Assembly (NCBI GenBank): GCA_965236175.1 | Contig: CBDEAT010000004.1 | Span: forward strand, 1-64,000 | DNA: 64,000 nt | Direction: 5' to 3' | From: Fontibacterium universale | Lineage (GTDB): Bacteria > Pseudomonadota > Alphaproteobacteria > Pelagibacterales > Pelagibacteraceae | Shown here: piece after piece, positions 35,820-44,868 of the stretch | Position numbering within the stretch: position 1 is the first letter of the stretch | How the letters are laid out: every line of letters begins with the position of its first letter | Notes under the pieces: model-generated | Seen by the model: only the letters and a program-made list of their open reading frames with translations | Told to the model about the DNA's origin: nothing | Database searches by the model: none | Translations under genes and position numbers: made by a program

Positions 35820-37009
35820 TAAGCAACAAGATAATTGCTTTTGTATTCCTCATCTTGTTCATTTTGATAAACAGACATTATTGGTTTATCTTCGATTTCA
35901 AAAATATCATCTGAGTAAAAGCCGTTAAATTTAGTTCTAAAAGTTAAACCATAACTTCCTAATTGTCCAATCTCTATATAATCACCTTCTTTTAGATTAT
36001 TTGGTAACATGTAAGGACCTTTCATAAAATCCATACTATCGCAAGTTGGCCCATAAAAATTGAAAGGAGTTAAACGTCTGCTTAAATCTTTTCCAGTATC
36101 AATAACTTTTGTTGGAAAAATAAAATTTGGAAATCCTGCATCAAATAAAGATCCATAAGTTCCATCATTAATATAAAGACTTTGTTTTTTTCTAAGTTCA
36201 ATTTTAACAATAGTAGAACCGCTTTCAGCAACGATAGCTCTTCCTGGTTCGCAAATTAATTCTGGTTGTTTAGGTAAATTTAATTTGCTTACTGCTTTTT
36301 TAATTTCTTCCATGTAGTTTTCTAATGGTTGAGGATACAGATCCGGATACTTAGATGGAAATCCTCCGCCCACATTAATGATGTCAGGAGTAATTCCTGA
36401 TTTTGTAATTATATTTCCAATTTCTTTAATTCCTTTTGAATAAGATACAGGATGCATACACTGTGAACCAACGTGGAAACTTACTCCAAGTTTTTTAACA
36501 AGCGGTCTTACTAATTTTATTAATCCAATAGCTTCCGTCGAAGAAGCTCCAAATTTTTTCGAAAGATCAATTTCAGAATGTTCATTAGAAACAAATATTC
36601 TTAAATATAAAGTTAAATCTTTTGCATCTTTAGTTGCTTCAAAAATTTTAATTAATTCATCTTTTGTATCAAAAGAAAAATCTCTCACACCATAATTAAA
36701 ATATGCTTCTTCAATACTCTTTCTATTTTTTACTGTGTGCATGAAATAAAGTTTTGCATCTTTTGCAATCGATTTGACTAATTTAATTTCTTCTAGAGAG
36801 GCTACATCAAAATTTGAAATTCCATTTTGATAGATGTGTTTGATAACACTTTTATGAGGATTTGTTTTTACAGCGTATAGGGGTTTCCCCGGAAAATTAT
36901 TTACAAAAAAATTGCAAGCCAGTTTTATACTTTCTGGGCGAACACAATATACAGGATTTACTGGCTGAAGTTCTCTGACTAAGTCAGAAACAGAATTAAA
37001 TTTTTTCAA
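35819..37009 (-). CDS. PLP-dependent ornithine/lysine-type decarboxylase (alanine-racemase fold)
   Basis: 396 residues from a TTG at 37009; an in-frame stop lies three codons upstream, so no longer start exists. PLP-binding Lys48 is in PLYAVKTNP, the phosphate-binding GGGFPSKYP lies mid-protein, and the substrate region is YGPTCDSMD. These identify a fold-III ornithine, or ornithine/lysine, decarboxylase. It would supply putrescine (or cadaverine) to the DHS-like enzyme one base downstream. First gene of the four-gene polyamine operon. Confidence 0.88.
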   Translation of the reverse strand: MKKFNSVSDLVRELQPVNPVYCVRPESIKLACNFFVNNFPGKPLYAVKTNPHKSVIKHIYQNGISNFDVASLEEIKLVKSIAKDAKLYFMHTVKNRKSIEEAYFNYGVRDFSFDTKDELIKIFEATKDAKDLTLYLRIFVSNEHSEIDLSKKFGASSTEAIGLIKLVRPLVKKLGVSFHVGSQCMHPVSYSKGIKEIGNIITKSGITPDIINVGGGFPSKYPDLYPQPLENYMEEIKKAVSKLNLPKQPELICEPGRAIVAESGSTIVKIELRKKQSLYINDGTYGSLFDAGFPNFIFPTKVIDTGKDLSRRLTPFNFYGPTCDSMDFMKGPYMLPNNLKEGDYIEIGQLGSYGLTFRTKFNGFYSDDIFEIEDKPIMSVYQNEQDEEYKSNYLVA

Positions 37010-37054
37010 TTCTTGTTATGTCCTTTTGTTAAAAATTATTAAATTAATTAACTC

Positions 37055-37083
37055 TTGAGTCGTGAATTAGGGCAAATTTTAAT
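37055..37083 (+). promoter_or_regulatory. Candidate sigma-70 promoter for regA
   Basis: TTGAGT (37055-37060), 17-bp spacer, TTTAAT (37078-37083; five of six matches). The start would be near 37090, giving a leader of about 88 bases to the regA ATG at 37178, long for this genome. The region is shared with the divergent polyamine operon, for which only a weak candidate is seen (minus strand TTGCCC 37075-37070, GTTAAT 37052-37047). Confidence 0.45.
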
Positions 37084-37177
37084 TTCTGTAAAGTATTTAT
37101 TTTAGGTAAGAAAAACTTTTTTTATATTGTGTCCTTTGCTTGAGATCGGGTTCAGGAAGGACTATATTCAGGTCTCG

Positions 37178-37744
37178 ATGAATAAAATTTTAACACCAAA
37201 AGTCAGTTTGGATCAGTTCGCGAACAAATCTTTGCTCATAGTGGATGATGACGATCCATTCCGAAACAGGCTCTCAAAAGCCATGGAAAATAAAGGTTTT
37301 TTTGTTACTTCAGCTTCTAGTGTTGCTGAGGCGAACCAAAAAGTTAAAGCTTCACCACCTACTTTTGCCATTATAGACCTTAGATTGAATGATGGGAGCG
37401 GTCTGGATGTTGTTAAAGAGATCCATAAGGTCAAAGCTGACAGTAGAATTATAGTTTTAACCGGCTACGGAAACATTCCTACGGCTGTTGCGGCAGTTAA
37501 ATCAGGAGCCATAGACTACCTTGCAAAGCCAGCTGACGCTGAGGATTTGGAGGCCGCTTTATTGGCAGATAAAGATAAGAAAGCAACTCCTCCGGAGAAT
37601 CCAATGTCGGCCGATAGGGTAAAATGGGAACATATTCAGAGAGTATTTGAATTATGCGAACGAAATGTTTCTGAGACGGCTAGAAGGCTTAAGATGCACA
37701 GAAGAACCCTCCAAAGAATACTTTCGAAAAGATCCCCAAAATAA
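37178..37744 (+). CDS. regA: Response regulator RegA/PrrA
   Basis: 188 residues from ATG 37178 (MNKILTPKVSLDQF), close to the ~184 of RegA; an in-frame GTG at 37127 would add an unlikely 17-residue extension. Receiver domain with acidic pocket DDDD (23-26), phosphoacceptor Asp67 (FAIIDLRLNDGSG) and conserved Lys in YLAKPAD. A Fis-type helix-turn-helix ends the protein (NVSETARRLKMHRRTLQRIL), nearly invariant in the family. Partner of RegB at 31540. GC content looks higher than its neighbours, probably from strong conservation. Confidence 0.94.
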   Translation: MNKILTPKVSLDQFANKSLLIVDDDDPFRNRLSKAMENKGFFVTSASSVAEANQKVKASPPTFAIIDLRLNDGSGLDVVKEIHKVKADSRIIVLTGYGNIPTAVAAVKSGAIDYLAKPADAEDLEAALLADKDKKATPPENPMSADRVKWEHIQRVFELCERNVSETARRLKMHRRTLQRILSKRSPK

Positions 37745-38170
37745 CTAATTATTTTTACAAGACCTGAAATAAGTATTCTGTATTAATATTCTTTTGTTTG
37801 GACCTGTTATTAAGTGATCTATCTTAAATAAATTATTATTTATTACCCTCAAGTATGTTTTGTAGGTATCTTTTTTACAAAAGTACCAAGAAACAAGATT
37901 CTCTTTGAAGTTGTTATTAAATTTTTGATAAATTTTATTTTTTTTATCACCTAGCAAAAAGTAAAATTTTATAAAATTCTTATTTTCAACGATATCAAAC
38001 TTTTGATAGCCAGATATTGCATTCCCATTACTTTTTTTGTGAATTAAGCTTTTTTCTTCGTAATGAAAGTTATTTAATTTTTTAGATTTTAAAGACACGA
38101 AACCTTCACCTAAAAAGCCATTTGATATTTTTTTTTTTAAATACCAAGAACCCAAAAGGTTTTTGAACAT
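37745..38170 (-). CDS. DUF6314 family protein
   Basis: 141 residues, no signal peptide. The pattern LLGSWYLKKKI..GFLGEGFVS, a central FYFLLG, then WYFCKKDTYKT and HLITGPNKRILIQNTYFR resembles the DUF6314 family (lipocalin-like small proteins, often with G-W, C-x-x-D-Y and GP-K-Y motifs). Function unknown. Its stop directly abuts the convergent regA stop, with no base between them. Confidence 0.6.
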   Translation of the reverse strand: MFKNLLGSWYLKKKISNGFLGEGFVSLKSKKLNNFHYEEKSLIHKKSNGNAISGYQKFDIVENKNFIKFYFLLGDKKNKIYQKFNNNFKENLVSWYFCKKDTYKTYLRVINNNLFKIDHLITGPNKRILIQNTYFRSCKNN

Positions 38171-38191
38171 TTATAATTAGATATTGAGAAT

Positions 38192-38764
38192 TTAAGACTT
38201 TATATATTTTTTTAACTTAAAAATATGTGGAATTAACAATGCAAGCAAAGTTATTTTAAATAGTTCAGCAAATATAAAAGGAGCAACGCCTAATTTTATA
38301 ATAGAATCGTTCCAACCAAATAGTGTACCAAGCCACATAACTCCCAACACATAAGTTGGGATAATCGCGATTATTAATTTTGTAATTCTTGTTAGGATTT
38401 TATCTTCATCTTTGATATTTCCAGAAAGATAAACAGTAATAAAATATCCCATTAAGTATCCGCAAGTTGGTCCAAGTATATAACTTAATCCAATTCCTTT
38501 TTCAGGTGTGCCAGCAAATACTGGAAGACCAAACAAGCCTTCTAAAAAATAAGTTAATAGTATTAAAAGGCCAACTCTTTTTCCAAAAGCAACGCCGATG
38601 GCCATGATTACGAACGTCTGCATAGTCATTGGCACAGGATAAAATGGAACTTTAGTTTTTGCAGATAAAGTAATTATAAAAGTTGCGAAAATAATTGCGG
38701 GCAACAACCACATAATTTCTTTTAATAAAAAAAGTTTTTTATTTTGAATTTTGTTATTAAGCAT
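38192..38764 (-). CDS. bioY: Biotin transporter BioY
   Basis: 190 residues with six hydrophobic segments. The family motif block is PFYPVPMTMQTFVIMAIG followed by the G-rich GVAFGKRVG and the region YILGPTCGYLMGY, all typical of BioY S-components. BioY can work alone or with an ECF module. The preceding ABC ATPase overlaps it by 8 bp but is not of the EcfA type, so solitary action is more likely. No biotin synthesis genes are in the window. Confidence 0.92.
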   Translation of the reverse strand: MLNNKIQNKKLFLLKEIMWLLPAIIFATFIITLSAKTKVPFYPVPMTMQTFVIMAIGVAFGKRVGLLILLTYFLEGLFGLPVFAGTPEKGIGLSYILGPTCGYLMGYFITVYLSGNIKDEDKILTRITKLIIAIIPTYVLGVMWLGTLFGWNDSIIKLGVAPFIFAELFKITLLALLIPHIFKLKKYIKS

Positions 38765-39689
38765 TTTTTTTTGTCAGTTTTAAAAAAACATCTTCTAAGT
38801 CAGCATCTTCTGTTAAAATGTCCAAAATTTCAATATTTTTTTCTTTAACTTCAGATATGATTTCTTCAATTTTATTCTCATTTTTATTATAGGTAACGCT
38901 AATAAGGTCAGGTTTTGGATAGTTAATTGTGAGACCGGACTTCAGTTTTTCCCCAATATTTTTAGGAACTTTTAATTTAAAAATTATTTTTTTTGTTAAT
39001 ATATTATTTAGTAAATTTTCAGTTTTATCTAATGCTATTAGTTCGCCATTATTAATAATTGCAATACGGTCACATAATTGTTGAGCTTCTTGCAGATAGT
39101 GTGTTGTTAAAATAATAGTTACACCTTGTTTGTTAAGCTGTTGAATATTTTCTAAAAGTTGTTGTCTAAGATCTACATCAACGCCAGCTGTAGGCTCATC
39201 CAGAATTAAAATAGGAGGGCGGTGAACAAGTGCTTTTGCAACCAATAATCTTCTCTTCATTCCTCCAGATAAACTTCGAGCATAAGAATCTGCTTTTTCT
39301 TTAAGCATGGTGATCTCTAAAATTTTATCTGTGATTCTTTCGCTTTCTCTTATTCCATACATCCCAGCTTGGATTTCGAGTAATTTTCTTGGAGAAAAAA
39401 ACGGATCAAGATTTGTTTCTTGAGGGACTATTCCAATAGAACTTCTTACTTCTCTAGGATTTTTATCTAGATCAAAATTCCACACCTTTACTGAACCAGA
39501 GGATTTTATAACTGTTCCCGCAAGAATATTTATAAATGTAGATTTGCCTGCACCATTTGGACCCAATAAACCAAATATTTCTCCTTTATTAACATTTAAA
39601 CTAATATTTTTTAAAGCATGGATTGTATTTTGTTTTGTCTTAAATTCTTTTGAAAGATTAGTAATTTCTAGTGCTAAAAAATTTTCCAT
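38757..39689 (-). CDS. ABC-2 type transporter ATP-binding protein
   Basis: 310 residues. Walker A GPNGAGKST (43-51), Q-loop GIVPQETN, signature LSGGM (140-144), Walker B LILDEP (162-167) and H-loop LTTHYLQEA. The C-terminal ~80 residues form a DUF4162-like extension seen in DrrA/YadG-type exporters. The membrane partner is not encoded here; bioY follows instead. Substrate unknown. Confidence 0.85.
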   Translation of the reverse strand: MENFLALEITNLSKEFKTKQNTIHALKNISLNVNKGEIFGLLGPNGAGKSTFINILAGTVIKSSGSVKVWNFDLDKNPREVRSSIGIVPQETNLDPFFSPRKLLEIQAGMYGIRESERITDKILEITMLKEKADSYARSLSGGMKRRLLVAKALVHRPPILILDEPTAGVDVDLRQQLLENIQQLNKQGVTIILTTHYLQEAQQLCDRIAIINNGELIALDKTENLLNNILTKKIIFKLKVPKNIGEKLKSGLTINYPKPDLISVTYNKNENKIEEIISEVKEKNIEILDILTEDADLEDVFLKLTKKNA

Positions 39690-39737
39690 TAATATTATGT
39701 AATATAATTTTTGTATTTATAAGATAATATTTATTTA

Positions 39738-42533
39738 ATGACCAATTCTAAAAAAACAGACCTTCTTTATCTAATTGATGGCTCTGGTTATATTTTTAGA
39801 GCCTTTTATGCTCTCCCACCACTTACAAGAAAAAGCGACGGAATGCCAGTGGGAGCTGTCAGTGGATTTTGCAATATGCTTTACAAATTTTTAGAAGACG
39901 CAAAATCAAAAAATGGTCATGAAAAACCAACTCACATAGCTGTTATATTCGATAGTGCTAGAAAGAATTTTAGGAATAATATTTATCCAGAATACAAAGC
40001 AAATAGATCCGAAACGCCAGAGGATTTAATACCTCAATTTAGTTTTATACGTGAGGCTGTAAAAGCTTTTAATTTACCAAGTATAGAGATGGAAAATTAT
40101 GAAGCTGATGATTTGATAGCTACATATAAAAAAGAAGCATTAAAAAAAAATACAAGAGTTAAGATTATTTCATCCGACAAAGATTTAATGCAATTAATTG
40201 ATGATCAAACAACACTTTTTGATTCAATGAAAAATAAAGATATTGGCATTGAAGAGGTTAAGGAAAAATTTGGTGTCACCCCAGACAAAGTTATCGAAGT
40301 ACAAGCGCTGGCGGGGGACAGTTCAGATAATATACCTGGCGTTCCAAGCATAGGAGTTAAAACTGCAGCAGAGTTAATTAATGAATTTGGTTCAGTAGAA
40401 AACTTATTAAAAAATGTAGATAAAATTAAACAGCCAAAACGAAGACAGACAATTTCTGATAATAAAGAGAATGCTCTCATTAGTAAAAAATTAGTAACTC
40501 TAAAAGATGATGTTCCTACAGTTGAAAAAATTGAAGATTTTATAGTTAAGGATCTAGATAAAGGAAAAATTATTTCATTTTTAAAAAAAATGGAATTCAC
40601 AAGACTTTTGGAAAGAATCGAAAAGGCTTATGGAGGGCAAACGAATAAAGAAGACACTGTTTTAGAAGAAAAAAAAGATAGCATTTCTACAAGCGCCAAT
40701 GTTTCTAGAGAAAATTATAAAACAGTATTTAAATTATCCCAGCTAGAAAAAATTTTAGAAGAAGCTGAAAAAAAAGGATCAGTTGTTGTGGACGTTGAGA
40801 CAAATTCTTTAAATATTAGACAGGCTGATTTAGTGGGCATTTCTTTATGCGTAAAAGAGGGCGATGCTTACTACGTGCCTTTAAATCATTCTAATAAAGA
40901 GGATAAACAGATTAAATCTCAGTTAGATACCGATGCTGTTATTAAAAAGATCAAACCGTTTCTTGAAGACAAAAGTATAAAAATAATTGGACATAATATT
41001 AAGTATGATTTTCGAATATTAAAAAAATATGGGATTCATCTAAATTCAATAGAAGACACTATGTTAATGTCTTACGTTCTCGATGCTGGAATAAATCGTC
41101 ATGGAATGGATTTGCTTTCTGAGATTCATCTAAATCATAAAACCATTTCATTCAAAGATGTTGCTGGCATTGGAAAGTCACAAGTTACTTTTGATAAGGT
41201 TCATATTGATAAGGCAACGGAATATGCAGCTGAAGATGCTGATGTTACTTTAAGATTATACAATTTTTTTAATAATAGAATTTTTAAAGAAGAGGTACTG
41301 AAAGTTTATGAAGAACTTGAAAAGCCAATGGTTCAAGTTTTGTCACAGATGGAGGAAAATGGGATCAAAATTGATGAAAAAATTCTAAAAAATTTATCAT
41401 TAAAATTTGAAAAAGATTTAAAAGTTCTAGAAAAGAAAATTTATGAACTTGCGGGCGAAGAGTTTAATATTGCGTCAACAAAACAACTTGGAGATATTCT
41501 TTATAAAAAGCTAAAAATTGTTGGAACTAAGAAAACAAAAAAAGGCAATTACGCAACAAATGTTAATATTTTAGAGGACTTAGCTTTCCAAGGACATGAT
41601 TTGCCTAAACTTATCTTAGATTGGAGACAAAAATCTAAATTAAAAAATACCTATACTGATAGTTTGCAAGAATTTATTGATCCAAAAACTAAAAGAATTC
41701 ATACATCCTTTTTACTTGCAGCCACCAACACAGGCAGACTTGCATCTAGCGATCCTAATATCCAAAACATCCCAATTAAGTCTGCGGAAGGAAAAGAGAT
41801 ACGATCCGCATTTATAGCTGAGAAAGGTAATTTTTTAATTTCCGCAGATTATAGTCAAATTGAAATGAGAATACTTGCGCACATGGCTGATGTTAAGGAA
41901 CTCAAGAAAGGTTTTTTAAATTCTGAAGATATTCATAATATAACCGCAGCTCAAATCTTTGAAGTGAAGCAAACAGAGATTAGTGAAGAAATGAGGAGAA
42001 AAGCAAAAGCAATAAATTTTGGAATTATTTATGGAATTTCATCATACGGTCTTGCTAAACAAATCTCAGTTTCTAATACTGAGGCAGAATCTTTTTTAAA
42101 ATCTTATTTTAAGAAATTTCCAGAAATAAAAGATTATATGAACGAAACGTTAAAAAGTTGTAGAAAATTTGGTTATGTAAAAACAATATTTGGAAGAAAA
42201 TGTAACTTCCCAAATATCAACGACAAAAATCATACTTTAAGAACTTTTCAAGAAAGAGCGTCTATTAATGCTCCAATTCAAGGAACTGCAGCCGATCTTT
42301 TAAGGCTTGCAATGATAAAAATCGATCAAAAAATTCAAGATCAAAATTTAAAATGCAAAATGCTTTTGCAGATTCATGATGAGTTAGTATTCGAATCTTC
42401 TGCTGATAATATTAAAAAATCAAAAACTGATATTGTCGAAATAATGTCAAAAGCGTCAGAACCAGACTATAAATTTTCCATTCCTTTAAGCGTAGATATT
42501 AAAGAAGGATTAAACTGGACTACTGCGCATTAA
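39738..42533 (+). CDS. polA: DNA polymerase I
   Basis: 931 residues, full three-domain enzyme. 5' nuclease (1-~290, YLIDGSGYIFRAFYALPPL, GDSSDNIPGVPSIGVKTA), 3'-5' proofreading exonuclease (~330-520) with intact acidic residues (VVVDVETNSL, NIKYDFRIL, YAAEDADVTLRLY), and family A polymerase with motif A ISADYSQIEMRILAHM, motif B RRKAKAINFGIIYG and motif C LQIHDELVFE. It fills gaps and removes RNA primers. Confidence 0.97.
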   Translation: MTNSKKTDLLYLIDGSGYIFRAFYALPPLTRKSDGMPVGAVSGFCNMLYKFLEDAKSKNGHEKPTHIAVIFDSARKNFRNNIYPEYKANRSETPEDLIPQFSFIREAVKAFNLPSIEMENYEADDLIATYKKEALKKNTRVKIISSDKDLMQLIDDQTTLFDSMKNKDIGIEEVKEKFGVTPDKVIEVQALAGDSSDNIPGVPSIGVKTAAELINEFGSVENLLKNVDKIKQPKRRQTISDNKENALISKKLVTLKDDVPTVEKIEDFIVKDLDKGKIISFLKKMEFTRLLERIEKAYGGQTNKEDTVLEEKKDSISTSANVSRENYKTVFKLSQLEKILEEAEKKGSVVVDVETNSLNIRQADLVGISLCVKEGDAYYVPLNHSNKEDKQIKSQLDTDAVIKKIKPFLEDKSIKIIGHNIKYDFRILKKYGIHLNSIEDTMLMSYVLDAGINRHGMDLLSEIHLNHKTISFKDVAGIGKSQVTFDKVHIDKATEYAAEDADVTLRLYNFFNNRIFKEEVLKVYEELEKPMVQVLSQMEENGIKIDEKILKNLSLKFEKDLKVLEKKIYELAGEEFNIASTKQLGDILYKKLKIVGTKKTKKGNYATNVNILEDLAFQGHDLPKLILDWRQKSKLKNTYTDSLQEFIDPKTKRIHTSFLLAATNTGRLASSDPNIQNIPIKSAEGKEIRSAFIAEKGNFLISADYSQIEMRILAHMADVKELKKGFLNSEDIHNITAAQIFEVKQTEISEEMRRKAKAINFGIIYGISSYGLAKQISVSNTEAESFLKSYFKKFPEIKDYMNETLKSCRKFGYVKTIFGRKCNFPNINDKNHTLRTFQERASINAPIQGTAADLLRLAMIKIDQKIQDQNLKCKMLLQIHDELVFESSADNIKKSKTDIVEIMSKASEPDYKFSIPLSVDIKEGLNWTTAH

Positions 42534-42572
42534 AACTTTTGATTATACAAATATTATTATAAAATAATTTAT

Positions 42573-43274
42573 ATGAATAAAACAATCGCCCTAGTCGATG
42601 ATGATAGAAATATCCTAACAAGCGTTTCAATGGCGCTTGAGAACGAGGGCTTTAAAGTTCAAACATATCTTGATGGTGAAAGCGCATACATTGGAATGAC
42701 GCGTAATCCTCCTGATCTTGCAGTTATAGATCTAAAAATGCCCAAAATGAACGGCGAAGAATTATTAGAAAAATTAAGAAAAAAATCTTCTATACCTATA
42801 ATTTTATTAACCTCTAAAGATGATGAAGTAGATGAATTATTAGGATTAAAACTAGGCGCCGATGATTATGTTAAAAAGTCTGGGGGTTTTTCTATTAAAG
42901 TATTAATAGAGAGAATTCGTGTTCAATTTAGAAAGTTAGAGCCTAAGACGGCTTCTCAACCAAAGAATATTTTAACTGTTGGAAGATTAACTTTAGACTC
43001 TGAACAATTAGAATGTGAGTGGGGAGGAAAAACTTTGCCTGATAAATTAACCACAACTGAATTTAAGATTATTTATGAATTAGCAAAAAGGCCAGGAGTT
43101 GTTAAAGAAAGAGCCTATTTAATGAATATTGCCTATAAGCAAGATAATGACATTGAAGACAGGACTATAGACAGTCATGTTAAACGAATAAGAAAAAAAT
43201 TTAAAAAGATTGATCCAAAATTTTCAGCAATCGAAACAAGATATGGAAGTGGTTATCGCTGGAATGTTAGTTAA
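42573..43274 (+). CDS. chvI: Response regulator ChvI
   Basis: 233 residues, OmpR/PhoB class. Receiver: acidic pair DDD at 9-11, phosphoacceptor Asp53 (LAVIDLKMPKMNGEELL), Lys in GADDYVKKSGGFSIKVLIERI, a ChvI-like loop. Winged-helix output domain from ~130 (LTTTEFKIIYELAKRPGVVKERAYLMN; RTIDSHVKRIRKKF). Its partner ChvG follows after 5 bp. In Alphaproteobacteria the pair senses envelope and acid stress. Confidence 0.9.
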   Translation: MNKTIALVDDDRNILTSVSMALENEGFKVQTYLDGESAYIGMTRNPPDLAVIDLKMPKMNGEELLEKLRKKSSIPIILLTSKDDEVDELLGLKLGADDYVKKSGGFSIKVLIERIRVQFRKLEPKTASQPKNILTVGRLTLDSEQLECEWGGKTLPDKLTTTEFKIIYELAKRPGVVKERAYLMNIAYKQDNDIEDRTIDSHVKRIRKKFKKIDPKFSAIETRYGSGYRWNVS

Positions 43275-43279
43275 ATAGA

Positions 43280-44815
43280 ATGAAATTCTCTGTTAATCTA
43301 AAATCTTTATTAGCAAGATTTTTATTTATAAATTTATTTTTCTTTTCAATTTTAACTCTAGCAACTTTTTCTTATCTTCAGTCGATCGAGCCTGAACTTG
43401 TTGGCAATAAAAAGAAAGAACATTCTAAGCTTATTAAGAACATCGCTTTAAACATGGAGTTGCAGCGTATTCCTTATAAGAGAGATGATCTTAAAAGTTT
43501 TTTAACAAATTATAAATATTTATTACCCAGTATTAATCAAATTAGAATTTATAATTTAAAAAAAGAAATCATAGTAGATGCTCATTCTTTAGATATAAAT
43601 GCCAAACCATTTTATAAAGTACCAGACGTTCAAGAGAGAAAATTATCAACAGACAACATACCAGACACGCCCGATCTAACTACTAGACAAGAAGAAAGAT
43701 TACTTAACAAAATTATTAATGATAATTTAAATATATTGGGTTCTGATAAGGTCTTAACTTTTTCAAGAAAGATTAAAAATAATTTTATTGTTGTTAGCTT
43801 ATCTTCTTTAAATTTAAATAATGAAAATAAAGGCTTTATTGTTATTACGGAAGAGTCGAATGATATTGAAAATGCTGTTGTTGAAAGAAAAAACTTTGTT
43901 ATTAGAACTGCGTTAAGTGTTGCTGCAATTATATTAATTTTTTCAATATTTCTAAATGCAAATATTATTAAACCAATTAGAATTTTAGGACGTTACGCAT
44001 CTTCAGCAAGTTCCGACCATCCTGATAATAAAATTATTAACAGAATTAATCTAAGACCAGATGAAATTGGTAATTTATCAAGATCACTTTCAGGCATGAC
44101 AGATAATTTGTATAAACGAATTGAATTTGCAGAAAGATTTGCATCTGATCTCACTCACGAGATTAGAAATCCATTAGCATCTTTGAAGGCGGCCTCAGAA
44201 TTATTACCCAATGCAAAAGATGCAGAAAAGAAGAATAGATTACTAGGAATTTTAAATGATGACGTTGTAAGGATTGAAAGATTAATAACAGACTATTCTA
44301 ATATGCTTAAAGGAGAAGCATTAGAAGCCAAATTACAATTAACCAGATTTGATTTAATTAAACTTATAAAAAAAGTTGCAGACGAATATCAGCAGGTCAT
44401 TGATAATACTAAAAAAAATATTTCAATAGAAATTAATAATTTAATTAATAAAAAAACTTTTGTTATTGGTTTTGAAAGTAGAATTGAACAAGTTATTTCT
44501 AATATATTAGAAAATTCTATTTCATTTAGCCCAGAAAAAAGCACTTTAAGAATAAAAATTGAAAGAGTTAATAATAATGCAAAAATAATTATTACGGATG
44601 AAGGCCCAGGATTTAACGAAAGTAATATCGGAAAAGTTTTTGAAAGATTTTATAGCAATAGACCAAAGGAAATGTTTGGTCTGCACTCTGGATTAGGATT
44701 AAATATAGTTAAAAATATAGTTGAATCTCACAAAGGTCATATTAAAGCGTATAATTTAAAAGAAGAAGGAACAAGAGGCGCCGTAGTCGAGATTGATCTG
44801 CCAATAGCAGATTAA
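43280..44815 (+). CDS. chvG: Sensor histidine kinase ChvG
   Basis: 511 residues. Membrane helix 1 (~12-33), periplasmic sensor (~34-205), membrane helix 2 (~208-228, ALSVAAIILIFSIFLNANII), HAMP domain (ending in SLSGMTDNLYKRI), H-box FASDLTHEIRNPLASLK with His293, and an ATPase domain with N box (ENSISFSP), G1 (DEGPGFN) and G2 (SGLGLNIVKNI). It phosphorylates ChvI. The hprK-manX-ptsH genes that follow it in rhizobia are absent; ahcY is next. Confidence 0.9.
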   Translation: MKFSVNLKSLLARFLFINLFFFSILTLATFSYLQSIEPELVGNKKKEHSKLIKNIALNMELQRIPYKRDDLKSFLTNYKYLLPSINQIRIYNLKKEIIVDAHSLDINAKPFYKVPDVQERKLSTDNIPDTPDLTTRQEERLLNKIINDNLNILGSDKVLTFSRKIKNNFIVVSLSSLNLNNENKGFIVITEESNDIENAVVERKNFVIRTALSVAAIILIFSIFLNANIIKPIRILGRYASSASSDHPDNKIINRINLRPDEIGNLSRSLSGMTDNLYKRIEFAERFASDLTHEIRNPLASLKAASELLPNAKDAEKKNRLLGILNDDVVRIERLITDYSNMLKGEALEAKLQLTRFDLIKLIKKVADEYQQVIDNTKKNISIEINNLINKKTFVIGFESRIEQVISNILENSISFSPEKSTLRIKIERVNNNAKIIITDEGPGFNESNIGKVFERFYSNRPKEMFGLHSGLGLNIVKNIVESHKGHIKAYNLKEEGTRGAVVEIDLPIAD

Positions 44816-44868
44816 AGTTCATAAATAAAATTGATATACTTAAGTTTTATTGTTAATTAACTTTTAAA

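Noticed and set aside
37127..37177. Longer RegA from a GTG at 37127
   Set aside because: Adds 17 residues not found in RegA and ignores the ATG at 37178, which gives the family length.
37010..37177. tRNA or small RNA gene in the largest divergent gap
   Set aside because: No cloverleaf, CCA end or T-loop (GTTCRA) pattern; the space is explained by divergent promoters and the regA leader.
38192..39689. ECF biotin transporter (BioY plus EcfA)
   Set aside because: The ATPase has ABC-2/DrrA features and a DUF4162-like tail, not the EcfA pattern, and there is no EcfT.
44816..44868. SAH or SAM riboswitch before ahcY
   Set aside because: AATAAAA/TTTTATT (44824-44851) and GTTAATTAAC (44852-44861) are AT-only inverted repeats; the GC-rich core and pseudoknot parts of known SAH, SAM-II or SAM-V aptamers are not seen.
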